A stretch of DNA of 40,031 nucleotides from Acidiferrobacterales bacterium (GCA_947258385.1 CAMYII010000084.1:1-40031); one strand, 5' to 3'; shown: positions 21,655-30,430, counted from the first letter of the stretch. Notes: generated by a model from the letters alone, not told the origin. Program-made: numbers and translations.

Positions 21655-22027
21655 GGGCGATCCTTTCAGGACTGAGCTCACAACTGGATTCGGCAAACCG
21701 GATTGTAGTGGAGCCTCGCGGATAATGGGCGTTGCACAGCGTTGATAAAACCCATGCTTTTAAAGGTATTTTGTGTACCGCCCGGCCGGCGCGCACAGTG
21801 CGCTATTTTACGATAAATAACGGCCGCGCGGCAGCGCTGCAGACGACACCCTGCCTCGCCATCGACCGACACCGGCGACACAAATTGTCTTTGCTCAACG
21901 GCGTTTATTGACCTGCGTCATTCACCGCAGGAATATCGGGCGATATAATGCGGTCAAAGGGTGCATGCGGATTCCGCGCTCGAGATACTTTACCTGTCGT
22001 GCGGGCAACGCGCGCACGGAGTGAGCG
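21655..22027. other. divergent intergenic region
   Basis: This 373-base stretch separates the minus-strand helical protein gene from the plus-strand Cys-rich gene. It contains the promoter and inverted repeat at 21912-21949, described separately. A GC-rich segment at 21780-21850 has short dyads (GCGCACAGTGCGC at 21791-21803). No further gene is visible. Confidence 0.5.
21912..21949 (+). promoter_or_regulatory. sigma70-type promoter with overlapping inverted repeat
   Basis: TTCACC (-35, 21921-21926) and a perfect TATAAT (-10, 21944-21949) are separated by 17 bases and lie 79 bases upstream of the Cys-rich gene at 22028. The -35 box sits inside the inverted repeat CCTGCG-N8-CGCAGG (21912-21931), a plausible operator. 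The promoter is well supported by sequence; regulation through the repeat is inference. Confidence 0.6.
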
Positions 22028-22399
22028 ATGAGAGACAGGATCATCAAATCGTTGGCCTATGCGCGCTATCAGGTGCAGCAGCATCTTGAGCTCGATGACT
22101 GCCCGCACAGCGCTCAGTATGACCGGAAGGACCAGCGCTGCCAGAAATGCGAGTTCGGGCCGGAGTGTCAATGGTTGTGCAGCAACGACGAATTCGCCGC
22201 GCTGGAGCGCAAATCCACCGAAACCCTGGTCGATGCCCTGGTCTTTTCGCTCGGGTATATCGACGCCCTGATCACGCGCTGGGGACACGACAGCGATGAA
22301 TGCCGCTGCGAGGCCTGCGCCTGGCTGAGGGAAGCAGCGCAGGTATTCGCCGAATGTCAGGAAGAGGGGGGCTCCCCCAGTTCCGCCGCGGCCTCCTGA
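22028..22399 (+). CDS. small Cys-rich protein, function unknown
   Basis: This 123-residue soluble protein has nine cysteines, at 25, 38, 41, 47, 51, 92, 94, 97 and 110. They are grouped as C-x2-C-x5-C-x3-C (CQKCEFGPECQWLC) and C-x-C-x2-C (CRCEAC). Together with Asp/Glu/His-rich surroundings this points to metal binding, zinc or an iron-sulfur cluster. There is no signal peptide, so it should be cytoplasmic. A helical middle segment (TETLVDALVFSLGYIDALITRW) separates the two clusters. The start codon at 22028 is 79 bases behind a good promoter. I do not recognise the family; the gene stands alone and converges on the next one. Confidence 0.75.
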   Translation: MRDRIIKSLAYARYQVQQHLELDDCPHSAQYDRKDQRCQKCEFGPECQWLCSNDEFAALERKSTETLVDALVFSLGYIDALITRWGHDSDECRCEACAWLREAAQVFAECQEEGGSPSSAAAS

Positions 22400-22417
22400 G
22401 CCTCTTCGTTCACCCGG

Positions 22418-22987
22418 TCAATCCAGGCCCAGCATCGCGCGCTTGAGACCCGCGTCCACCGGCGCGTCGCCCAGCCAGACCTTGAACAGCGCCTGCATGA
22501 AGTCTTCGCCCGGTATCACGCCTTTTTCCCGGCCCTTGACCTCTACCCGCATGCCCTCCGCCGGCACATAATCCAGCACGATGGTGTCCCCGGCGCGCAT
22601 GTCCTCGAACAGGGCGTTGAACTGCTCGAGCCGAGGCTTGATCGCATTGAACGCCTGCTCGCTGAGATTGGCCTGCATCCCTTCGCTCCAACCGCCGGTG
22701 ATTTTTTCCCGGCTCACACCGTCATAGACAAAATGCATGACCACGCGCCTGGCGCCGGGGCCGTTGAGCACGCCGTCCACGCTGCGCGTCTTCTGCGGCA
22801 GGTAAAGCGCGCCCACGTACACCTTGATGAAGAACTTCTTGCGCACGCCGGCGCCGTTCAGCAGCAGCCTGGAGCCGTCGGGCGACATTAGCTCCTCGGC
22901 CAGCTCGACGCCCGCCACCTCCACGGCCTGAACGTCAGTCCCCCCCACTAGCGCGAGCAATGCGAAAACAAGGCAATAGTGTCTCAT
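22418..22987 (-). CDS. exported chalcone isomerase-fold protein
   Basis: This 189-residue protein has a signal peptide (residues 1-21, ending VQA) and the chalcone-isomerase-like domain common in proteobacteria. Recognisable parts are LLLNGAGVRKKFFIKVYVGALYLPQK near residues 41-66, VVMHFVYDGVSREKITGGWSEGM, and the C-terminal FMQALFKVWLGDAPVDAGLKRAMLG. Bacterial members are mostly periplasmic, lack a demonstrated flavonoid role and may bind fatty acids or other lipids. It converges on the Cys-rich gene, only 18 bases away. Confidence 0.88.
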   Translation of the reverse strand: MRHYCLVFALLALVGGTDVQAVEVAGVELAEELMSPDGSRLLLNGAGVRKKFFIKVYVGALYLPQKTRSVDGVLNGPGARRVVMHFVYDGVSREKITGGWSEGMQANLSEQAFNAIKPRLEQFNALFEDMRAGDTIVLDYVPAEGMRVEVKGREKGVIPGEDFMQALFKVWLGDAPVDAGLKRAMLGLD

Positions 22988-23071
22988 CGCGTCCTCCTCC
23001 GGAACTACCGGTTCTTTTCTTTGACCCTGCAGCGCGGCTGGCTCCCGATTGCGCCATGAGCCGCACTAACG

Positions 23072-23704
23072 TTACCCATCCTGGAACGCCTTTTCCGCCG
23101 CCGCGCGCAAGTCTTCTAACGGCACGGCGCCGACGAGCACATCGGTGCCGATGACGTAGCTCGGCGTGCTGTTTACGCCCAGCGCAACCGCCCACTGAAG
23201 GTTGAGCTTGAGCCGGGTTTCATGCCCCGGGTCCCGCCACGCGGACTCAATGATCTCATCGCCCACACCCGACTCCCGGGCCAGCGCCCGGAGCACCGGC
23301 TCATCGCCGAGGTTCTGCCGTTCGGTAAAGAATGCGCTGAAGAGACGCTCGTGCAGCGCGTAAAAGTGCTCGCGGCCGGCGTGCTTGGCGGCCTCGGACA
23401 GCAACAGCGCCTTGCGGGAGTTGGTGGTGAAATCGTGCGAACTGAAATCGATGCCTTCCGCGGTCGCCATCTCTTCCAAGACCGCCATCATCTGCGACCA
23501 CTGCTCAGCGGGATAGCCCAACTCGGCGATGGGCATGCCTGCAGCCGGGGTCTCGGGATGAATCTCCAGGCCGCACCAGCTGACCTTGAGATCGAAATCC
23601 GCGTCCAGGCGCAGCAGCCGCCGGCTGCCGATATAACAGAACGGGCAGATGTAATCGGAGAAGACGCTGACTTTCAGTTCCGGTTTGGCGCCCAGCATGA
23701 GCAC
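23072..23704 (-). CDS. DsbA-family oxidoreductase, FrnE-like
   Basis: This 210-residue thioredoxin-fold protein has no signal peptide, so it is cytoplasmic. The active site is C20-P-F-C23 in VFSDYICPFCYIGSRRLLRL, followed by the WCGLEIHPETPAAG segment, a helical insertion and the cis-proline loop GVNSTPSYVIG. It ends GAVPLEDLRAAAEKAF. This architecture matches FrnE/2-hydroxychromene-2-carboxylate isomerase-like oxidoreductases, which act on disulfides. The ribosome-binding site is weak, and ATG 23698 is an alternative start. It is encoded downstream of glgP in the same orientation, with a 182-base gap. Confidence 0.88.
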   Translation of the reverse strand: MLMLGAKPELKVSVFSDYICPFCYIGSRRLLRLDADFDLKVSWCGLEIHPETPAAGMPIAELGYPAEQWSQMMAVLEEMATAEGIDFSSHDFTTNSRKALLLSEAAKHAGREHFYALHERLFSAFFTERQNLGDEPVLRALARESGVGDEIIESAWRDPGHETRLKLNLQWAVALGVNSTPSYVIGTDVLVGAVPLEDLRAAAEKAFQDG

Positions 23705-23886
23705 AGCTTACTACGGAAGCGTGTGAACGGCGAGCGGCGCCGAATTAAACGCGCCTATGCAACAGCGGATTTGCAGGGGGTGCCGCGCCTCCCGTAAGCC
23801 ACAGATGCTGCATTGCACGTCCGTCCCAAACAAACAATCGGCTCAGGCCCCGACCGGCAGGCCGATACCGGCTGCGATCTCTTCCG

Positions 23887-26367
23887 CTAGTCCTGATGCA
23901 CCGGCTTGATATTCCAGATCTTCTCGGCGTATTCGCGTATCGTTCGGTCGCTGGAGAACCTGCCCATATGGGCAACGTTCAGAACGGCCTTGCGCGCCCA
24001 CTCATGGGGCTGCTTGAACAGCTCGTTCACCCGTTCCTGACAGGCAACGTAGTCGGCGTAATCCGCCAACAACATATACTGGTCGCCGCCGTGGGTCAGG
24101 GAATGCACGAGCGGCTGGTAACGGTCACAGGCATCGTGACAGAAATAACCCCTGCCGATCATATCAATGACCTGTTTGAGCTCGGCATTGCCGTTGTAGT
24201 GCTCCAATGGCTTGTAGCCGTCACGGCGCAGCGCCATCACCTCGTCGGCGGTCAATCCGAAGGTGAAAATATTGTCCTCCCCCACGGCCTCGCGCATCTC
24301 GATATTGGCGCCGTCGAGGGTACCAATGGTGAGGGCGCCATTCAGCGCGAGCTTCATGTTGCCGGTCCCCGAGGCCTCGGTGCCCGCGGTTGAGATCTGT
24401 TCGGAGAGATCGGCCGCGGGAATAATATCCGCCGCCGTGGACACGTCATAGTTCTGTATGAACACGACCTTTATCCGGCCCTTGACGGCGGGATCGTTAT
24501 TGATGATATCCGCCACGTCATTGATGAGCTTGATAATGAGCTTCGCCATGTCGTAACCCGGCGCCGCCTTGCCGCCGAATATGAATGTGCGTGGTACGAG
24601 CTCCGCGTTCGGATCCGTCCGCATGCGATTATAGAGCGTGATGATGTGCAGCACGTTGAGCAGCTGACGCTTATACTCATGGATACGCTTGACCTGGACG
24701 TCGTACATCGAATGCGGATCCACATCGATGCCGAGGTGCTGGCGGATAACACCTGCCAGGCGCTCTTTGTTCGCGAGCCTGGCGTTCATGAACTCCTCGC
24801 GGAAGCCGGCGTCGTCCGCAAACGGCGCCAGTTTCGACAGCAGCTCGAGCTCGGTGACCCATCCGTGCCGGATGCGCGAAGAGATCAGTCGCGACAGCGG
24901 TGGATTGGCCTGGTTCAACCAGCGCCGCGGCGTGATGCCATTGGTGATATTGATGATCCTGTCGGGAAACAACTTGTGAAAGTCGGCAAAAATGGTGGTC
25001 TTCATCAAATGGGTGTGAATCTGCGACACGCCGTTGACCGTGTGACTGCCGACAATGGCCAGATGCGCCATGCGTATGCGCCTCTCGGGACCGTCAGTAA
25101 CGATCGATATGCGCCGCAGCAGTTCGATGTCGCCCGGATAGCGGTGCACGACCGCCTGCACGAACCGCCGGTTGACCTCATTGATGATCTGCAAATGGCG
25201 CGGGAGGATACTTTCAAGCAGACTCGCCGGCCAGGTCTCCAGGGCCTCCGGCAACAGCGTGTGGTTGGTGTAGGAAAACGTCTGCACGGTGATGTCCCAG
25301 GCGGTCTCCCAGGAATAGTTATGCACGTCCAGCAGGATGTGCATCAGCTCGGGAATGGCGATCGCGGGATGGGTGTCATTGAGCTGGATGGCGACCTTGT
25401 CCGGCAGCTCGTCAAAGGCGTCATGCGTCTTGCTGTAGCGCATCAAAATATCCTGCAGCGATGCGCTGACGAAGAAGTATTGCTGCTTCAGGCGCAGCTC
25501 CTGCCCCATGATCGTCGTATCATCGGGATAGAGCACCTTGGACAGGTTCTCCGATTCGTTCTTCTCCTCGACCGCCTTGATGTAATTGCCCTCGTTGAAG
25601 CTGGCGAGATTGAAGTCGCGCGAGGCCTTGGCCGCCCACAGGCGCATGTTATTGACCGTGTTCGTGGCATAGCCCGGGATCGGCGTGTCGTAGGCCATGG
25701 CCATGACCTCTTCGGTGTCGGTCCAGTGATGGCGCAGACGGCCGTCCTGATCCGTGAACTGCACCACACGGCCGTTGAACTTGACCTGATAGAGCAGCTC
25801 GGCGCGTGGAAATTCCCAGGGATTGCCGTAGCGCAACCAGTTATCGGGGTGCTCGACCTGGTAGCCGTGCTCGATACGCTGATAAAACATGCCGTACTCG
25901 TAACGGATGCCGTAGCCGTAACCGGGCAGGCGCTGGGTGGCCATGGAATCGAGGAAGCAGGCGGCAAGGCGTCCCAGCCCGCCGTTGCCGAGCGCGGCGT
26001 CGGGCTCCTGCTCACGGATCGCTTCGAGCTTGAGTCCCAGTTCCTGCAGGGCCGCGCTGCACTCTTCGTGGAAACCCATGTTCAGCAGGCTGTTGGTCAG
26101 CGTACGGCCAATGAGGAACTCCACCGACAGGTAATAGACACGCTTGGCGTCCTCGCGGTAATAGCTGCGCATGGTCTCCATCCAGCGCTCGATCAGGCGG
26201 TCACGCACCACATAGGCGGTGACGTTGTACCAGTCGTAATCGGTAGCGGTGTAGGCGTCCTTGCCCGTGGAGTACTGCAGGCGGTTGGCCAAGGAATGCT
26301 TGACCGAGGCCACATCCGTGCCGAGATAGTCGTATTTGAAAATACTGGGTTTAGCCTTTGTGCTCAT
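23887..26367 (-). CDS. glgP: glycogen/starch/alpha-glucan phosphorylase
   Basis: GlgP releases glucose-1-phosphate from glycogen using a PLP cofactor. The start at ATG 26367 has AGGAAGG 5 bases upstream and gives an 826-residue protein of normal family length beginning MSTKAKPSIFKYDYLGTD; the frame is open further upstream to 26916 but with no family similarity. Conserved parts include YYLSVEFLIGRTLTNSLLNMG, NGGLGRLAACFLDSMATQ and QLNDTHPAIAIPELM. ITNGITPRRWL, HEYKRQLLN and the PLP-lysine motif EASGTGNMKLALNGALTIGTLDGAN also match. It is divergent from the mtfA-like gene. With the tal-pgi gene further right it points to storage-glucan use. Confidence 0.96.
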   Translation of the reverse strand: MSTKAKPSIFKYDYLGTDVASVKHSLANRLQYSTGKDAYTATDYDWYNVTAYVVRDRLIERWMETMRSYYREDAKRVYYLSVEFLIGRTLTNSLLNMGFHEECSAALQELGLKLEAIREQEPDAALGNGGLGRLAACFLDSMATQRLPGYGYGIRYEYGMFYQRIEHGYQVEHPDNWLRYGNPWEFPRAELLYQVKFNGRVVQFTDQDGRLRHHWTDTEEVMAMAYDTPIPGYATNTVNNMRLWAAKASRDFNLASFNEGNYIKAVEEKNESENLSKVLYPDDTTIMGQELRLKQQYFFVSASLQDILMRYSKTHDAFDELPDKVAIQLNDTHPAIAIPELMHILLDVHNYSWETAWDITVQTFSYTNHTLLPEALETWPASLLESILPRHLQIINEVNRRFVQAVVHRYPGDIELLRRISIVTDGPERRIRMAHLAIVGSHTVNGVSQIHTHLMKTTIFADFHKLFPDRIINITNGITPRRWLNQANPPLSRLISSRIRHGWVTELELLSKLAPFADDAGFREEFMNARLANKERLAGVIRQHLGIDVDPHSMYDVQVKRIHEYKRQLLNVLHIITLYNRMRTDPNAELVPRTFIFGGKAAPGYDMAKLIIKLINDVADIINNDPAVKGRIKVVFIQNYDVSTAADIIPAADLSEQISTAGTEASGTGNMKLALNGALTIGTLDGANIEMREAVGEDNIFTFGLTADEVMALRRDGYKPLEHYNGNAELKQVIDMIGRGYFCHDACDRYQPLVHSLTHGGDQYMLLADYADYVACQERVNELFKQPHEWARKAVLNVAHMGRFSSDRTIREYAEKIWNIKPVHQD

Positions 26368-26512
26368 AGCTGCCTTCCTGTCTGCCGCAACACCACTCTC
26401 AAAGACCGGCTTGCTCCACTTCAAATAGACTCCCGGCGGCGGCAAAAGTGCCGCCGCTGTCTTGTTGCGCACTGCGCGCGGCAACGGCCGCCTGGAGGTA
26501 TTGTATTGTCGT

Positions 26513-26541
26513 TTGAGTGGCCTTTTTGAGTGGCTTATAGA
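26513..26541 (+). promoter_or_regulatory. promoter of the mtfA-like gene with direct repeats
   Basis: TTGAGT (-35, 26513-26518) and TATAGA (-10, 26536-26541) are separated by 17 bases, about 90 bases upstream of the start at 26630. The 10-bp sequence TTTGAGTGGC occurs twice, at 26512-26521 and 26525-26534, so one copy covers the -35 box and the other the spacer. Each hexamer matches four of six consensus bases. Confidence 0.4.
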
Positions 26542-26629
26542 TAATAATAACCCATGCAGCCAAAAGCGCGCGCCGACGCATCCGCGGTTGACGTCTGACA
26601 GCAATGGTTGCGAGCGAGGCGGGCATCCG

Positions 26630-27406
26630 ATGTGGGGCGACAAGACATGGCGGCGGCGGCGAATCCTGAAGAGGGCCCGGGTTTCCGAGGACCTGTGGCG
26701 CCAGGCGCTCTCCGGCTTAGCGCTCCTGCGCCGGCTGTCGAGCGAGGAACATGCCCGCCTGCGTGAACTGGCGCTGCTGTTCGTGCACGAGAAGACCTTC
26801 GAGGGCGCCCACGGGCTGGTGTTGACCGACCGCATGCGCCTCGGCATCGCGCTGCAGGCCAGCCTGCCCATCTTAAACCTGGGGCTGGACTGGTACGACG
26901 GCTGGGTCGCGGTCATCGTCTACCCGGCCGGATTCGTCCCGGTGCGCGAATATACCGACGCCGCCGGGGTGGTGCACCGCAGCCGACACCCGCTCAGCGG
27001 TGAATCTTGGCTCCGGGGACCGGTGATTCTGTCCTGGACGGACGTCGCCAACGCTGGGGCGATAGACGGGTACAACCTGGTCATTCACGAATTCGCCCAC
27101 AAGCTCGACATGCGCAACGGCGCCGCCAACGGCATGCCGCCGCTGCACCGGGGGATGAGCGTGCGCGCCTGGACCGAGGCCTTCTCGCGGGCCTATGCGG
27201 ATTTCCAGGCGCGGCTGCGGCGCGGAGAGGCAACCGCGATCGACCCCTATGGCGCCGAGGCCCCGGAGGAGTTCTTCGCCGTGCTGAGCGAGCTGTTCTT
27301 CGAGACCCCGCTCGCCATCAAGCAGACTTATCCCGAAGTCTACCGGCAGCTGGGCCTGTTCTACCGCCAGGACCCGGGCGGGCGGGCGGCCCATCCGGGA
27401 CTATGA
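26630..27406 (+). CDS. mtfA: M90-family zinc metallopeptidase, MtfA-like
   Basis: This 258-residue protein starts at ATG 26630, preceded by GAGG 10 bases upstream; the longer open frame to 26462 is not supported. The zinc-binding HEFAHKLD motif is at residues 153-160 (His153, Glu154, His157), with a third ligand probably Glu214 in EEFFAVLSELFFE. VIVYPAGFVPVREY and HPLSGESWLRGPVILSW are typical of MtfA. In E. coli MtfA binds the glucose repressor Mlc and so affects sugar uptake. Here it is divergent from glgP, consistent with but not proof of a role in carbohydrate control. Confidence 0.88.
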   Translation: MWGDKTWRRRRILKRARVSEDLWRQALSGLALLRRLSSEEHARLRELALLFVHEKTFEGAHGLVLTDRMRLGIALQASLPILNLGLDWYDGWVAVIVYPAGFVPVREYTDAAGVVHRSRHPLSGESWLRGPVILSWTDVANAGAIDGYNLVIHEFAHKLDMRNGAANGMPPLHRGMSVRAWTEAFSRAYADFQARLRRGEATAIDPYGAEAPEEFFAVLSELFFETPLAIKQTYPEVYRQLGLFYRQDPGGRAAHPGL

Positions 27407-27419
27407 CAAACGGCGGTCT

Positions 27420-27866
27420 CTACGCGGGGCGCTTACCCGCGGCACGTCCCCGGCCGGATGATCGCGTCAACCCCTCGGGCTCGTCGCCATAGGGGTAGCG
27501 CACATGGCCATAACGGATCACCAGCACCGCGAGCGCCAGCAGCAACACGGCGGCACCGACCGCCATGATGCGCCAGTTGTCCATGGTCTTCATCTCCAGC
27601 ACCAGATAGCGCGCCAGCGCCACCATGCCGATGTACATCGGCAGCCGCACCGGGAGCTGCCCGGACTTGAGATAGATCGCCGCCATGGCCAGGACTTCCA
27701 GGTAAATAAAGAGCAGCAGCAGGTCCGCCAGGGTGACCGTGCGCGCCCGGATCATCACCAGGATTTCCTGGCCGAAGGCGACCAGGGTGGCAAACGCGAT
27801 GATCACGAGTCCCGCACCCTCCAGCGCGCTTAATGCCGTCTGGCCCATCTGCATGGTATTTTTCAT
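27420..27866 (-). CDS. PsiE-family (phosphate-starvation-inducible) membrane protein
   Basis: This 148-residue protein has four hydrophobic segments (about residues 17-37, 46-65, 72-90 and 97-117). It shows the PsiE-like core VMIRARTVTLADLLLLFIYLEVLAMAAIYLKSGQLPVRLPMYIGMVALARYLV. The start at ATG 27866 is chosen because an AGGG motif precedes it and the family begins nearby; the frame is open to 28010. The tail is basic (SSGRGRAAGKRPA). The role of the family is unknown beyond phosphate-starvation induction in E. coli. It ends 13 bases from the convergent mtfA-like gene. Confidence 0.85.
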   Translation of the reverse strand: MKNTMQMGQTALSALEGAGLVIIAFATLVAFGQEILVMIRARTVTLADLLLLFIYLEVLAMAAIYLKSGQLPVRLPMYIGMVALARYLVLEMKTMDNWRIMAVGAAVLLLALAVLVIRYGHVRYPYGDEPEGLTRSSGRGRAAGKRPA

Positions 27867-28294
27867 TGTTGAGACCCTTGGAATCACAGGCGGCGACATT
27901 GTACCCCACCCGCGGCGCGCCCGCCTTTCTGGGATTGGACTAGAACCTATCTCAAAATACCTTCCGCCCTCAGGCGTTGGGGAACAAACGCAGAGGTCGC
28001 GGAGGCACAAAGTACGCTAAGAAAGCAGGAACGCTTTATATTTTGAAATATTCTCTGCGTCCTCCGCGCCTCGGCGTGCTTGGCGTTGGGTCCAGGGCGT
28101 GCAGGGTTGCTGAGCGTTTGATTTTGAGACAAGTTGTAGAAAGAGATATCAGAACCGAGTGCCGATGGGCCGCGGCCGGTTGAACTCGCCCAGGCCAGAC
28201 CGGTCTAGAGGTAATAACCACAACCGGGCGGAAACACGCGATTCCCCAGCCGCTTTCCCGACCCACACCAAGCAGACAAGGCCAAGAGCGCAAA
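27867..28294. other. intergenic region with a MITE-like repeat
   Basis: This 428-base divergent gap separates the psiE-like gene from the TVP38/flavoprotein gene. Positions 27973-28090 hold the inverted-repeat element described separately. The remainder (28091-28294) shows no gene and no convincing terminator. Confidence 0.5.
27973..28090. repeat. CGCAGAGG-type inverted-repeat element (MITE-like) with 9-bp flanking repeats
   Basis: The left arm near 27988-28005 reads ACGCAGAGGTCGCGGAGG. The right arm (28061-28077), reverse-complemented, reads ACGCCGAGGCGCGGAGG: one mismatch and one indel apart. They bracket an AT-rich centre (28031-28055). The outer sequence GGCGTTGGG occurs on both sides in direct orientation (27973-27981 and 28082-28090), like a target-site duplication around a 100-bp insert. 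Similar CGCAGAGG/CGCGGAGG dispersed elements are known in many proteobacterial intergenic regions. No open frame is inside. Confidence 0.6.
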
Positions 28295-30430
28295 ATGAAA
28301 ATGAAAAAACTCCTCCTGGCCGCGGTGGTCCTCGCCCTGGTAACCGTGTTTTTTACCCTCGACCTGGGCCAGTACTTCAGCCTCGAATTCTTCAAGTCGC
28401 AGCAGGCGGGCATCGACGCCTACTACCGCGCCAATCCCTGGCAGACGGCGCTGGCCTATTTCATTATCTACGTGGCCGTCACCGGCCTGTCGCTGCCCGG
28501 CGCCGCGCTCATGACCCTGGCGGGCGGGGCGATCTTCGGCCTGCTGTGGGGCACGGTGATCGTCTCCTTCGCCTCCACCATCGGCGCCACCCTGGCCTTC
28601 CTGGTCTCGCGCTTCCTGCTGCGCGATGTCATGCAAAGCCGCTTCGGCGACAGCCTCAAGGCGGTCAACGAGGGCATAAAAAAAGACGGCGCCTTTTATC
28701 TGTTCACCCTGCGCCTGGTGCCGGCATTTCCCTTTTTCGTCATCAACCTGGTGATGGGGCTGACACCGATACGGGCCCTGACCTTCCTGTTCGTGAGCCA
28801 GATCGGCATGCTGGCCGGCACCATCGTCTACGTGAATGCCGGCACGCAGCTCGCCAAATTAGAATCCTTAAGCGGCATCCTGTCGCCGGGGCTGATCGCC
28901 TCGTTTACGCTGCTGGGCGTCTTTCCGCTGCTCGCGAGAAAGGCGGTACAGCTGATCAAGGGACGCAAGGCGCTGCGCAAGTACAAGAAACCGAGGCGCT
29001 TCGACCGCAACCTGGTGGTGATCGGCGCCGGCGCCGCCGGCCTGGTGACGGCCTACATCGCCGCGGCGGTCAAGGCCAAGGTCACGCTGATCGAGAAGGA
29101 CAAGATGGGCGGCGAGTGCCTGTACCGCGGTTGCGTGCCGTCGAAGGCGCTGCTGCGCTCGGCAAAGTTTCTCGCCCAGGTGCGCCGCGCCGGGGAGTTC
29201 GGCTTCAGGTCGGCCAGTGCCGACTTCGAGTTCGCCGACGTCATGGCGCGCGTGCAGCGGGTGATTAAGGCCATCGAACCGCACGACTCGGCGGAACGCT
29301 ACACCCGGCTCGGGGTCGAGTGCCTCGCAGGCGAGGCCAGGATCACCTCGCCCTACACCGTGGAGGTCAACGGCCAGACCCTGAGCACCCGCAATATCGT
29401 CATCGCCACCGGCGCCCGGCCCTTTGTGCCGCCGATCCCCGGCATCGAGGACACGGACTATCTCACCTCGGACACGGTCTGGGAGTTGCGCGAGCTACCG
29501 GCGCGCCTGCTGGTACTGGGCGGCGGACCGATCGGCTGCGAGCTGGCACAGGCCTTTGCCCGCCTCGGCAGCACCGTCACACTGGTGCAGCGGGCGCCGC
29601 GCCTGATGACGCGCGAGGACCCCGAGATCTCCGCACTGGTGAGGCGGCGTTTCGAGCGAGAGGGCATCGAGGTGCGCGTCGACCACCGGCCCAAGGCATT
29701 TCGTACTGAAAACAACGGCCGGGTGCTCATCTGCGAACATGAGGGCGATGAGGTCCGCATCGAGTTCGATCAACTGCTGCTGGCGCTGGGCCGCAAGGCC
29801 AACACCGAGGGCTATGGCCTGGAGCAGCTCGGCATCGGCACCAACGAGCAAGGCACCATCGAAGTGAACGAGTACTTGCAGACGGCCTATCCCAATATCT
29901 ATGTCTGCGGCGATGTGGCCGGGCCGTTTCAGTTCACCCACACCGCGGCGCACCAGGCCTGGTTCGCCGCGGTCAACAGCCTGTTCGGGGCTTTCCGGAA
30001 ATTCAAGGCGGACTACTCGGTGATCCCCTGGGCGACCTTCACCGAACCGGAGGTCGCGCGGGTCGGTCTCAACGAGCAGGAGGCCGGACAGAAGAATATC
30101 GCTTATGAAGTCACACGCTACGGCATCGACGATCTCGACCGGGCCATCGCCGACGAGGAGGCCCACGGCGTGGTCAAGGTGCTGACCGTCCCGGGCAAGG
30201 ACAAGATCCTGGGCGTGACTATCGTCGGGGAGCACGCCGGTGACCTCATCGCCGAGTACGTGGCGGCCATGCGCCACGGCCTTGGGCTCAACAAGATCCT
30301 CGGCACCATTCACATCTATCCCACGCTCGCCGAGGCAAACAAGTACGCCGCGGGTGAATGGAAACGGGCCCATGCGCCGCAGACCTTGCTGCGATGGCTG
30401 GAGCGCTACCACCGATGGCGCCTTGGTTGA
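28295..30430 (+). CDS. fusion of TVP38/TMEM64 membrane domain and FAD-dependent disulfide reductase
   Basis: This is a 711-residue two-part protein. Residues 1-230 form a TVP38/TMEM64 (SNARE-associated/DedA-like) membrane domain, with helices at about 5-21, 52-92, 94-108, 135-158 and 163-182 and the family motif GAALMTLAGGAIFGLLWG. Residues 235-711 are a class-I pyridine nucleotide-disulfide oxidoreductase. It has the FAD loop GAGAAG at 244-249, redox-active C275-x4-C280 in GGECLYRGCVPSKALLR, an NAD(P)H loop VLGGGPIGCELA, IYVCGDVAG and the C-terminal HIYPTLAEANK with the base histidine. The extra C-terminal cysteines of mercuric reductase are absent, so mercury reduction is not supported. The fusion occurs in other proteobacteria, usually annotated loosely; its substrate is unknown. 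Confidence 0.92.
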   Translation: MKMKKLLLAAVVLALVTVFFTLDLGQYFSLEFFKSQQAGIDAYYRANPWQTALAYFIIYVAVTGLSLPGAALMTLAGGAIFGLLWGTVIVSFASTIGATLAFLVSRFLLRDVMQSRFGDSLKAVNEGIKKDGAFYLFTLRLVPAFPFFVINLVMGLTPIRALTFLFVSQIGMLAGTIVYVNAGTQLAKLESLSGILSPGLIASFTLLGVFPLLARKAVQLIKGRKALRKYKKPRRFDRNLVVIGAGAAGLVTAYIAAAVKAKVTLIEKDKMGGECLYRGCVPSKALLRSAKFLAQVRRAGEFGFRSASADFEFADVMARVQRVIKAIEPHDSAERYTRLGVECLAGEARITSPYTVEVNGQTLSTRNIVIATGARPFVPPIPGIEDTDYLTSDTVWELRELPARLLVLGGGPIGCELAQAFARLGSTVTLVQRAPRLMTREDPEISALVRRRFEREGIEVRVDHRPKAFRTENNGRVLICEHEGDEVRIEFDQLLLALGRKANTEGYGLEQLGIGTNEQGTIEVNEYLQTAYPNIYVCGDVAGPFQFTHTAAHQAWFAAVNSLFGAFRKFKADYSVIPWATFTEPEVARVGLNEQEAGQKNIAYEVTRYGIDDLDRAIADEEAHGVVKVLTVPGKDKILGVTIVGEHAGDLIAEYVAAMRHGLGLNKILGTIHIYPTLAEANKYAAGEWKRAHAPQTLLRWLERYHRWRLG

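Noticed and set aside
28295-30430. Annotation as mercuric reductase
   Set aside because: The C-terminal cysteine pair and N-terminal heavy-metal domain of MerA are absent, and no mer genes are nearby.
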